DNA of 34,691 nucleotides from positions 1-34,691 of the forward strand of contig NZ_FZOD01000086.1 of assembly GCF_900188345.1 (NCBI RefSeq). Direction: 5' to 3'. The notes below the pieces were generated by a model. It had not been told where the DNA came from. It searched no databases and was given only the letters and a program-made list of their open reading frames with translations. Source of the DNA: Streptosporangium subroseum (GTDB lineage Bacteria; Actinomycetota; Actinomycetes; Streptosporangiales; Streptosporangiaceae). Numbering within the stretch: position 1 is the first letter of the stretch; each line of letters starts with the position of its first letter. Position numbers and translations under genes: made by a program. Of this stretch, positions 8,505 through 15,242 are shown one piece after another.

Positions 8505-8759
8505 GTGTATCGGGTCGAGCACGATCCCGATGTCCTGGCCCAGCTTGAGGCGCTGCCTGTCGAGGCGCTGCCGTTTTACCTGGAGCTGCGCGCCGCGTTG
8601 GAGACCGCTCCGTGGGGGTTTCCGTCCGCGTCCGCGATCAATCCCGACGGGCCGTTGCGCTCGGCCGCGTTCGGTGACCACAAGCGTGGCCTGGCCTTCT
8701 TCCTGATCTTGGAGGATCAACGGCGGGTCGCCGTGGTCAAGGTCCTTTGGGCCGGCTGA
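8505..8759 (+). CDS. RelE/ParE-like toxin candidate
   Basis: An 84-residue protein begins at GTG 8505, six bases after the antitoxin-like gene. It has the short alpha/beta layout of RelE/ParE toxins: YRVEHDPDVLAQLEALP (first strand and helix), a second helix LPFYLELRAALETAPW, then three strands around LRSAAFGDHKRGLAFFLIL and RVAVVKVLWAG. The central FGDHKRGL-x-FF and the terminal VVKVLW strand are typical. The predicted action is mRNA cleavage at the ribosome or gyrase poisoning, so the toxin class cannot be fixed. The tight spacing and gene order support a type II toxin-antitoxin module. Confidence 0.6.
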   Translation: MYRVEHDPDVLAQLEALPVEALPFYLELRAALETAPWGFPSASAINPDGPLRSAAFGDHKRGLAFFLILEDQRRVAVVKVLWAG

Positions 8760-8784
8760 TCCGCCCGGTTAAGAGCAAGGCCCG

Positions 8785-8834
8785 GAGGGTTTTCCGACTT
8801 TTCTGACACTCCTTCGCGCGCGTGCGTGCGAAGG
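8785..8834 (+). promoter_or_regulatory. Conserved upstream element, copy 2
   Basis: GAGGGTTTTCCGACTTTTCT followed by GACACTCCTTCGCGCGCGTG aligns with the element at 8061-8110, at roughly 70 percent identity by eye. It lies just after the toxin gene and about 85 bases before the DUF6166 gene. It may be a promoter or operator shared by the two units. Confidence 0.45.
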
Positions 8835-8918
8835 ACGGATGGCCTGTTTTGGGCCCGCGATCGGGGTTGGCGTCGTAGCCTCGGATGGCCAATCTGCGAT
8901 CGCAAGGAGGTCAGTTCG

Positions 8919-9419
8919 TTGACCAAGTGGGCATACGACGAAGATCGCACGTACCACGGTGTGTGGGATCGGGGGACGGGCGAGAGCTGGATCGAGGCCG
9001 AGCTGGCGGAGTACGGTCCGACCGAGCGCCTGAAGGTGATCGTGCTGCGGCGCCTGGAGCCGACCGGCGAGATGGCCTACCGCGTAGGAGAGATGGGGTG
9101 GGGCTACAACGGCGGAGGAACCAGCGCGGCGGCCTCAGCGATCTTGGCCGACGCCCTGGGACAAGAGCCCTCCTCGGAACTGCGTGAGGCCTTCTGCGAG
9201 GACGTGCTATCGCAGTTCATGGACGAATGGCGGCTTCGGCGAGGCGCGGTGCTGCGCTGGGTACGGGGCTGGTGCGCCCAGCACAACGTCACCGATCTGC
9301 CCGACGTGGTCGCCCAGCTCCCGCCGGTCGACTCCTACAAGTACGGCGAGCGCCCGGCCGCGGTCACAGAGCAGCAGCACCGCCGGGTGTCCGGCAAACC
9401 GGGCAGGCCTATCCGTTGA
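8919..9419 (+). CDS. DUF6166 family protein
   Basis: The TTG at 8919 is the preferred start because AAGGAGG (8904-8910) lies 8 bases upstream; this gives 166 residues. Residues about 35-95 hold the DUF6166 hallmark: VLRRLEPTGE, then the WGYNGGGTSAAASAILADAL turn and helix, then helices running to WRLRRGAVLRWV. DUF6166 domains are small and without assigned activity. A related WGYRGSGPHALAGLL segment ends the HTH fusion protein at 17941-19374. The C-terminal tail is charged and disordered. The gene follows the toxin-antitoxin pair but has its own upstream element. Confidence 0.65.
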   Translation: MTKWAYDEDRTYHGVWDRGTGESWIEAELAEYGPTERLKVIVLRRLEPTGEMAYRVGEMGWGYNGGGTSAAASAILADALGQEPSSELREAFCEDVLSQFMDEWRLRRGAVLRWVRGWCAQHNVTDLPDVVAQLPPVDSYKYGERPAAVTEQQHRRVSGKPGRPIR

Positions 9420-9469
9420 ACGGCGAAAGGCGAAGCCCTCTTGGTCCTACGCCACTTGACCGTCGGGCA

Positions 9470-9604
9470 CTAACCGGAGAGTCCGTGACCGGCGCGGTGC
9501 ATACCGTGCGCTGCCTGGAAGATCCCGGCCACGACGACGACCACTAGGGCCGCCTCCGCGTCCAGAACCCCCAGCCCAAGCACGACCCCGACTACACCCG
9601 CCAT
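9470..9604 (-). CDS. Possible small one-TM hydrophobic peptide
   Basis: From the ATG at 9604 (AGGGAA just upstream on the minus strand) a 44-residue peptide reads with a hydrophobic core: GVVGVVLGLGVL followed by AALVVVVVAGIF and a His-rich tail. An in-frame ATG at 9640 would add 12 residues. It could be a small membrane protein or a type I toxin-like peptide. High GC makes chance Val/Ala-rich frames common, so confidence is low. Confidence 0.35.
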   Translation of the reverse strand: MAGVVGVVLGLGVLDAEAALVVVVVAGIFQAAHGMHRAGHGLSG

Positions 9605-9813
9605 GATGTTCCCTGGACTGAGGACGTCCCGGCGCCGCATGTCATCGACTGATCTCTCTGGCCGGCAGGACACGGGACCACCGAAGACCTGTGGTCCCGC
9701 TATGGGGTTGATCACAAATGTCGGTGCTTGCCCCTACTGTGTCCACAGGCTTGGAGCGATCCAGGCCAGTGCCGCGAGGAATGTCCTTGTGGCCGCCCGA
9801 AAGAGGGGTTCGC

Positions 9814-10188
9814 GTGGCAGGAAAGACCATCTTCATCGCCTTCGCTATGGAGGACGAGGTCAGCCGGAACATGTTCACCGGCCAGCGAGTGAATGCCAAG
9901 ACCCCCTTCGAGTTCATCGACATGTCGGTCAAGGAGCAGTACGAGTCGGAGTGGAAGACCAGGGTCCTCACGCGGGTGCGTCGCTCAGACGGTGTCATCG
10001 CGCTCATCAGCAACAGCACGCCGAAGGCCGAGGGGCAGCTCTGGGAGATCCAGTGCGCCCTCGATGAGGGCAAGCCGCTCATCGGTATCTGGATGGGAGA
10101 TTACCGGATCAAGCCCCCCGTCATGGGGCCCGCTCCTTGTAAGGTCTGGACCTGGCAGAACGTCGCTGACTTCATTGACGATCTCTAA
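9814..10188 (+). CDS. TIR-like (MTH538/ThsB-type) domain protein
   Basis: The protein is 124 residues from GTG 9814, chosen because AAGAGGGG (9801-9808) lies 5 bases upstream and the fold begins at once (GKTIFIAFAMEDE). The order of strand, RVNAKTPFEFIDMS, EWKTRVLTRVRRSDGVIALI, and then WEIQCALDEGKPLIGIW matches the TIR-like MTH538 family (PF08937), which includes ThsB of Thoeris defence. Glu78 in QLWEIQ is the likely catalytic glutamate for NAD+ cleavage. It would sense infection and make a cyclic nucleotide signal. It is the first gene of a three-gene operon, 3 bases ahead of a caspase-like gene. The fold call is strong and the signalling role is inferred. Confidence 0.8.
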   Translation: MAGKTIFIAFAMEDEVSRNMFTGQRVNAKTPFEFIDMSVKEQYESEWKTRVLTRVRRSDGVIALISNSTPKAEGQLWEIQCALDEGKPLIGIWMGDYRIKPPVMGPAPCKVWTWQNVADFIDDL

Positions 10189-10191
10189 ATC

Positions 10192-11148
10192 GTGAAGCGC
10201 GCACTCCTGGTCGGCATCGACTACTACGCAAACATGAACGGACTCAAGGGCTGCGCAAACGACGTGCGCGCCCTGCTGCCACTGCTGGCACGTAACGAGG
10301 ACAACTCCCCTAACCTGCACTGTCTCATGGTCGCGGCTGAGGAACCGGCCACGGCGCTGACGCGGGAAATGTTGCTGCAGCACATCGACAGGCTGCTAGC
10401 TCCTGGGGCCGACTTCGCACTGTTCTACTTCGCCGGGCATGGCAGTCGCACCGGCAGCGAAGTCACGCTGGTGACCTCGGACGGTACTGGGTCAACCGTC
10501 GGAGTCCGCTTCAGCGAGGTGCTGGAGAAGATCAAGGCATCCAAAGTTCAGGAGGTAATCATCATCCTGGACTGCTGCTTTTCCGGAGGCGCCGGCGCCA
10601 TCCCTCTTCTCGGCGACGACGCACTACTTCCCAACGGCTTGTCGGTCCTGACGGCTAGTCGCAGCGATCAGGTATCGATGGAGACACCTGCCGGGCGTGG
10701 CCAGTTCTCGACCTACCTCGAGGGAGGCCTGGAAGGAGGGGCCGCCGACGTGCTTGGCCACATCACCGTGGCGGGTCTGTTCTCCTACCTGTCTGAATCT
10801 TTCGGAGCTTGGGATCAGCGCCCGACGTTCAAGGCGAACATCGACCGGCTCCATGACGTACGCATGTGCGAACCAGCCGTATCGCTATCGACACTGCGTC
10901 AGCTGCCGACATGGTTCCCGACGGTCGACCACGAGTTCGCCCTGGATCCGAGCTATGAACCGGACGCCGTTCCTCCTCACCCTGAGCACGAGAAGATCTT
11001 CTCTGAGCTACAGAAATGCCGGGCAGTCAAGCTCGTTGAGCCGGTTGGCCATGTACATATGTACTACGCCGCCATGCAGTCCTTGGGATGTCGTCTGACA
11101 CGGCTCGGCCAGCACTACTGGGCGATGGCGGAAGCGGGGCAGATATGA
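10192..11148 (+). CDS. Caspase-like protease (peptidase C14) with C-terminal winged-helix-like domain
   Basis: A 318-residue protein from GTG 10192. The first 230 residues are a caspase/metacaspase fold: ALLVGIDYY at the N-terminus, GCANDVRALLPLL, the catalytic His83 in YFAGHGS and the catalytic Cys129 in ILDCCFSGG. The tail (about 262-318) holds a helical unit with VEPVGHVHMYYAAM and then LTRLGQHYWAMAEAGQI, which looks like a winged-helix seen at the ends of actinobacterial caspase-like proteins. It is probably the effector that is switched on by the upstream TIR product and kills or halts the cell by proteolysis. The stop overlaps the start of the SLOG-like gene by ATGA. Confidence 0.85.
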   Translation: MKRALLVGIDYYANMNGLKGCANDVRALLPLLARNEDNSPNLHCLMVAAEEPATALTREMLLQHIDRLLAPGADFALFYFAGHGSRTGSEVTLVTSDGTGSTVGVRFSEVLEKIKASKVQEVIIILDCCFSGGAGAIPLLGDDALLPNGLSVLTASRSDQVSMETPAGRGQFSTYLEGGLEGGAADVLGHITVAGLFSYLSESFGAWDQRPTFKANIDRLHDVRMCEPAVSLSTLRQLPTWFPTVDHEFALDPSYEPDAVPPHPEHEKIFSELQKCRAVKLVEPVGHVHMYYAAMQSLGCRLTRLGQHYWAMAEAGQI

Positions 11149-11621
11149 CGATCGTCGGAGTAAGCGGTCATCAGCGACTTCCGGAAAAGGCGCGTATCCA
11201 TGCCGAGCAGAAGATCCGCGCCCTCCTGGCTGATCAGCCCCTGCCATTGATCGGTGTGAGCAGCCTCGCAGAGGGAGCTGACCAGCTCTTTGTCGAGGTA
11301 CTGCTTCAAAGCGATGGCACGCTACGCGCCGTCGTGCCATGTCAGGGCTACGAGACCACCTTCGAAGGAACTGCCCGACAGGCGTACCACCGGTTCCTGG
11401 CCGACGCGCAGACCGTCACGACGCTCGACTACGACGAACCGGGAGAGGCCGCCTACGACGCGGCCGGACTCTTCGTTGTCGAGCACTGTGAGGTTCTGGT
11501 GGCGATCTGGGATGGCAAGCCTGCGCGAGGTTTGGGCGGTACGGCCGATGCTGTGGCACATGCGCGCCGACTCGGCAGAGAGGTCATAATCATCTGGCCT
11601 GAGGGCGTCGAACGAGCATAA
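11145..11621 (+). CDS. Stand-alone SLOG/LOG-like Rossmann protein
   Basis: This 158-residue protein starts at ATG 11145 inside the caspase stop (ATGA), so translation is probably coupled. It shows a Rossmann-like order: IVGVSGHQRLP at the N-terminus, LIGVSSLAEGADQLFVEVLL, LRAVVPCQGYE, then a CEVLVAIWDG strand and GLGGTADAVAHARRLG. The SGHQ / SLAEGAD / IWDG / GGTADAV set is typical of the SLOG superfamily (LOG, DprA, and the sensor domain of ThsA). In type I Thoeris a SLOG domain binds the TIR-made signal. Here it is a separate chain, so it could be a sensor, adaptor or signal-degrading partner. A hairpin terminator follows. Confidence 0.75.
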   Translation: MTIVGVSGHQRLPEKARIHAEQKIRALLADQPLPLIGVSSLAEGADQLFVEVLLQSDGTLRAVVPCQGYETTFEGTARQAYHRFLADAQTVTTLDYDEPGEAAYDAAGLFVVEHCEVLVAIWDGKPARGLGGTADAVAHARRLGREVIIIWPEGVERA

Positions 11622-11688
11622 GCAGACGTGTCTCATCTCGTTAGAACGGATCACAGCGACTGGATTCGCTCGTAGCTGGGCGTTTTCG

Positions 11689-11725
11689 CATCACGGGACC
11701 ACGGTGGCTTCGGGGTCCCGTGATG
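11689..11725. terminator. Bidirectional hairpin between convergent genes
   Basis: A perfect 12-base stem, CATCACGGGACC (11689-11700) with GGTCCCGTGATG (11714-11725), encloses a 13-base loop. It lies after the SLOG-like gene and covers the 3' end of the DUF6338 gene. There is no long T run, as is usual in actinomycetes. Confidence 0.65.
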
Positions 11726-12533
11726 TGTGAGCTGCAGAAGCACTTGGGGCCGAGGCAGGGGCTGAGAGCTGTGGTGGGTCAGGGGTAGCGGTCGGCCTGG
11801 GCGAGCGTCTCAACGCTGATGTCACCTGCTGGACTGCTTTGCTCCGCAAGGACCTGAACAACTTGGTTAGTGAACCGGGGGTCCTGCGGCCGACTTCGCC
11901 CTTAGTGTGGACGATGCTGATGTGAGCGATCTCTTTCCCGGACACGATGAAGCGATCGAGGGCGAGGGGATGCCGTACTTGGCTGGAGTCGGTCATCATA
12001 ATCGGGGCTTGAAGGGCGATGTCCCGCGCTTCCAGCGCGCTCTCAGTCAAGGTGTAGCTGTGGAGCACCCCTTCCAGGAGCGTGCCATCGTTCAGCCGGA
12101 GGCCTACCCAGGGGACGGTTCCGCGAGGACGTGCACCGAGGGAATGAACCCAGACACCTCCCTGGGGCTCAAATTCCGCTGGCACACGTCGCCGGTTGAG
12201 TAGGTAAAGGCCGCAGGCGATCGACGAAGCAACCAGCAAGATCGATGCGATGCTGTTAGCGGCGAGATGGACGTTCTGGCGCAGGTATCCAGTGCCGCTC
12301 TTGGCCCAGGCCTGTACATCGACCAGGAACGGCAGCCAACTGTGCGGAACGGCGATGAGTAGGAGAAAGGCGGCGACGCCGGTGGTCACGAGGCCGACGG
12401 CAAGGATCTCGATGAGTTCGTTCAGCCCTGTCGCGCCGGAGCGTGGCCGAAGTCGTTCACGCAGGCGAAGATAGAGCCAGCCAGGGACCAGAGCCAGAAG
12501 CAGCAGGCCGATCCCGACGTCGCCGGGGATCAT
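11691..12533 (-). CDS. DUF6338 family membrane protein
   Basis: The 280-residue protein has three N-terminal hydrophobic segments: near residues 5-21 (GIGLLLLALVPGWLYLRL), 42-65 (EILAVGLVTTGVAAFLLLIA) and 93-113. A soluble domain of strands follows (PWVGLRLNDGTLLEGVLHSY) and then a long Ser/Pro/Ala-rich disordered tail. The opening PGWLYLRLRERLRPRSG and GLNELIEIL fit DUF6338, as far as I recall the family. The function is unknown. The ATG at 12533 lies immediately after the stop of a 67-residue ORF, whose end contains GGAGAG as ribosome site, so the two form an operon. It is convergent with the TIR operon. Confidence 0.7.
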   Translation of the reverse strand: MIPGDVGIGLLLLALVPGWLYLRLRERLRPRSGATGLNELIEILAVGLVTTGVAAFLLLIAVPHSWLPFLVDVQAWAKSGTGYLRQNVHLAANSIASILLVASSIACGLYLLNRRRVPAEFEPQGGVWVHSLGARPRGTVPWVGLRLNDGTLLEGVLHSYTLTESALEARDIALQAPIMMTDSSQVRHPLALDRFIVSGKEIAHISIVHTKGEVGRRTPGSLTKLFRSLRSKAVQQVTSALRRSPRPTATPDPPQLSAPASAPSASAAHTSRDPEATVVP

Positions 12534-12737
12534 TTAGTTATTACTCTCCGCTGTCGGACTTGTTCCTGACTCGGCTGGGGTAGGAGCGGCCGGTGGCGAA
12601 ATGGACGCCGATGGCGGAACGAACCCTTCAGGAAGGCTGACGTTTTTCAGGACTTGGGCGCCTTCGCGGAAATCCCCATTCCCGGCAACCGTCGTCTCAG
12701 GTTCTGGGCGGGGCCGTGGATTCTGCCTATCTGTCAT
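12534..12737 (-). CDS. Small Pro-rich hypothetical protein upstream of DUF6338
   Basis: A 67-residue Pro/Ser/Thr-rich reading frame begins at ATG 12737 and ends exactly where the DUF6338 gene begins. It has no hydrophobic segment and looks disordered apart from GAQVLKNVSLPEGFVPP. No clear ribosome site precedes it. The zero-gap junction and shared strand favour a real operon partner, but the sequence itself is low in information. Confidence 0.45.
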   Translation of the reverse strand: MTDRQNPRPRPEPETTVAGNGDFREGAQVLKNVSLPEGFVPPSASISPPAAPTPAESGTSPTAESNN

Positions 12738-13092
12738 TCGGCCAAGTGTGCCGTACTGGGCGGCAAAAGGGCGCGGCGATCTTTACCCTTCGTTCTCAAT
12801 CATGGCCGCGCGCGCTCGGCACCGGGGCTTGATCGACAATGGGACGGTCAGTGGCGTTATGGGCCGACATGGGCGGGGTTACCGCCGCCCACCGTTCCGA
12901 CGCGGGTCAGCGGGGTTTGCGCGCGGCCGGGGTCGGCGTGGGCGGCAGCCCGTAGATCGGCGCCGTGTTAGCGGAAGCGATCGAGCGCGTCGGCGTGGCC
13001 CGTCATTCTGTGGCACTCCAACCTGTGCAAACTCCTTTTCCGCAACTGAAGTGGGCGGTTGATCAGCAGGTGCGCCGGGCCGCAGGCGGACC
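12738..13092. other. Intergenic region with no supported gene
   Basis: The 355 bases between two minus-strand genes show no supported gene on either strand. Open frames here lack ribosome sites and family likeness. It must hold the promoter for the DUF6338 pair. Confidence 0.3.
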
Positions 13093-14556
13093 TTACTCAG
13101 CCGCCTCCTCTGTGCTTTTTTCCAGCGTTGCGGTACCGAGCTGATCGGGAAGCAGTACACAGGTTGGCACTGGGCTCGGCAGCGTCGGCGGATGCGACCA
13201 AATGCGTACCTTGCGGAAGTCGACCGTGCCGCCGGAGAACTTCGCCTCGTCGAAGTAGATCGTGCCGCCGGAAAACCGCGCGCCGTCGAAGCAGACCGTG
13301 CTGCCAGAGAACTCTGCCACAGCAAAGTCGATCTTGCTGCGGGAGAACTTCACGTAGTCGAAGTAGATCGTGCTGCCAGAGAACTTTGCGCTGTCAAAGC
13401 TGATCTCTCCGCCGGAGAACCCCGTCTCGCGGAAGTCGATCTTCCCGCCGGAGAACTCTGCATGGTCGAAGGCGACCCCGCTACCGGCGAACTTCGCATC
13501 GTTGAAACCGACCGGGCTGCCGGTGAACTTCGCGTCGTCGAAGGTGACCATGCCACCGGTGAACTTCGCACGGCTGAAGCCGACCTTGCCGCCAGAGAAC
13601 TTCGCCTTGTCAAAGCAGACCGCACCGCCAGAGAACTTCGCCTCGTCGAAGGTGACCGCACCGCCAGAGAACTTCGCCTCGTCGAAATAGACCGTGCCGC
13701 CAGAGAACTTCGCATCGTCGAAGTAGACCGTGCCGCCGGAGAACACGGTGCCGCTGAAGTAGACCGCGCCGTCGGAGAACACCGCGCCGCTGAAGTAGAC
13801 CGTGCCGCTGGAGAACACCGCGCCGCTGAAGTCACCGCTGTCGAAGACGACTCCAGTGAAGTCGAAGGTGTGGCCTTGCCAGGATGTGGCGGCCTCCTTG
13901 CGCAGGTGGGTGGTGACGACGCGGATGATGGTGTTGCGGACCTCGCGCAGGCTGGCGAAGGCCAAACGTTCGGCTGGGTCGCCGTTGTCGCCGGGGTCGG
14001 GGATGTACGGCATGCGCAGGTAGGCGCACAAGACGTCGATCATGGTTTGGCGGAGCTCCTGGGTGGGAGCGTCGTCGGCCAGGCCGGCGAGGGCATGTGC
14101 CCCGGCGAGGCGCACTGCTGGGGAGTCATGGCCAAGGTGGTTGGCGGCGGTGGCGAAGCGTTCGTTGAACAGCTTGGTCGCCTCACGCTGGTGGGCCTCG
14201 TCGGCACGGACCTCGGCGGCTTGCTGGCGTTGTTCGGCGGCTTCGGTGACCTTCTGCTTGCGGTAGGCGACGACTAGGGCGATGACGCCACCTACGCCGG
14301 CGACTACGGCGAAGGAGAGCTTGAGCAGGTCTAACAGGCGGGGTAGCGAGATGCCTTTTTGTCCGACTGGGGTGAGCACGGGGAAGTCGAGGATCCATAG
14401 GGCGCCGGCGAACAGACCGGCGCTAAGCAGGACCGATCCCGTCAGGGCGAGGGCGAGAACCGGCCCGATCCGGGCGAGCCGCAGTCCTTGGCCGGGGACG
14501 GCTTTCGCGGGGCCCTTGCCTGGTGGGATGGGGGTTGGTTCGTCTCGGTTGGCCAC
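13093..14556 (-). CDS. Membrane-anchored protein with 12-residue beta-helix-like repeats (pentapeptide-repeat related)
   Basis: A 487-residue protein starts at GTG 14556; no clear ribosome site is visible. Two hydrophobic segments lie near residues 29-56 and 78-97 (FAVVAGVGGVIALVVAY). A helical linker with EATKLFNERFATAANHLG and AVRLAGAHALAGLADD follows; this is common in actinobacterial pentapeptide-repeat proteins. Residues about 250-444 are repeats such as VYFDEAKFSGGT. The last 43 residues are non-repeat. The repeat unit is 12 residues and not 5, repeated 16 times, with Phe at positions 3 and 8 and Ala at 6. It would form a right-handed beta-helix-type rod in the cytoplasm. The function is unknown. 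Confidence 0.75.
   Translation of the reverse strand: MANRDEPTPIPPGKGPAKAVPGQGLRLARIGPVLALALTGSVLLSAGLFAGALWILDFPVLTPVGQKGISLPRLLDLLKLSFAVVAGVGGVIALVVAYRKQKVTEAAEQRQQAAEVRADEAHQREATKLFNERFATAANHLGHDSPAVRLAGAHALAGLADDAPTQELRQTMIDVLCAYLRMPYIPDPGDNGDPAERLAFASLREVRNTIIRVVTTHLRKEAATSWQGHTFDFTGVVFDSGDFSGAVFSSGTVYFSGAVFSDGAVYFSGTVFSGGTVYFDDAKFSGGTVYFDEAKFSGGAVTFDEAKFSGGAVCFDKAKFSGGKVGFSRAKFTGGMVTFDDAKFTGSPVGFNDAKFAGSGVAFDHAEFSGGKIDFRETGFSGGEISFDSAKFSGSTIYFDYVKFSRSKIDFAVAEFSGSTVCFDGARFSGGTIYFDEAKFSGGTVDFRKVRIWSHPPTLPSPVPTCVLLPDQLGTATLEKSTEEAAE
13225..13800 (-). repeat. Sixteen tandem 36-bp units inside the beta-helix gene
   Basis: The coding DNA is a tandem array of 16 units of 36 bases. Each encodes a variant of V-x-F-D-x-A-K-F-S-G-G-x. 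Many units share GACTTCGC-like and CCGCCGGAGAACTTCG blocks on the plus strand. The array produces long false open frames on the opposite strand. Confidence 0.85.
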
Positions 14557-14737
14557 GAGATCAACAGTGAAGGAGGCGGTGCGGGTTATCAGCCGTTTCA
14601 GTCAGAAAAGTTCCCGGGCGGAGGCACCAGAAGTCGTATGGCACCACGGTCCGGCCCCTCGCTCAGGTGGTTTGGCCGACGACCGGCCGGCCCTGGCGAT
14701 TTCGGCATGGTCGGTGCCGATAGTGCGGTCCCTGGGG

Positions 14738-14950
14738 TCAGGGACTGAAGCGGGTGGCAACGTCGTTGGCCTGCTCCTGATCCAGCCAAGCGACGAGCTC
14801 TGACTTCCAAGCGAAGAGCCGACCGTGACTGTTGAAGAGCGGCTCGATCTTGCACATGTGTCGCATCCAACGCAATGTCCCCTCGGCTCGCCGAGTGAGC
14901 GCCGCGATCTCCCCCATGACAACGGGGTTGAGGACCAGCGAGACAGTCAT
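14738..14950 (-). CDS. Helix-turn-helix (excisionase/MerR-like) protein
   Basis: From the ATG at 14950 a 70-residue protein reads VVMGEIAALTRRAEGTLRWM, then RHMCKIEPLFNSHGRLFAWK, then a final WLDQEQAND helix. This is the HTH_17/excisionase-like fold common in actinobacterial mobile elements, with a recognition helix around GTLRWMRHM. No strong ribosome site is visible; an upstream extension to 15049 is open but looks non-conserved. A decayed second copy lies at about 20951-21080. It may control excision or transcription of the element. Confidence 0.6.
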   Translation of the reverse strand: MTVSLVLNPVVMGEIAALTRRAEGTLRWMRHMCKIEPLFNSHGRLFAWKSELVAWLDQEQANDVATRFSP

Positions 14951-15242
14951 CGTTGGTAAGCCGCTGCGTCGCAGGTCACGGAAGACTGTGCAGGGCGTCG
15001 GGGCCGCACCCTCGCTTCGGCGGGCTCTGACCGTCTGACTCTTTCGCATTCGATCAGCTCACCACAACGAGAAATAAGATCTTTCTCACCGCCAATAACT
15101 GTTCCGCTGTTCCTTAACCCTGCATCAGGGCAATCAGCAGGATCGAGGTGTCGCGCGGGCCCCGCGCGCTCTGCGTCGGCTGCGGCAGAGTTCGAGTGCA
15201 CGCCGGACCGTCTCGGTAGCCGGGACCCACAGCACGGGCTCC

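Noticed and set aside
13192..14277. Long plus-strand open frame of 361 codons across the repeat gene
   Set aside because: It is produced by the 36-base repeat array read on the wrong strand; the minus-strand frame has TM helices, a regular repeat and a sensible start.
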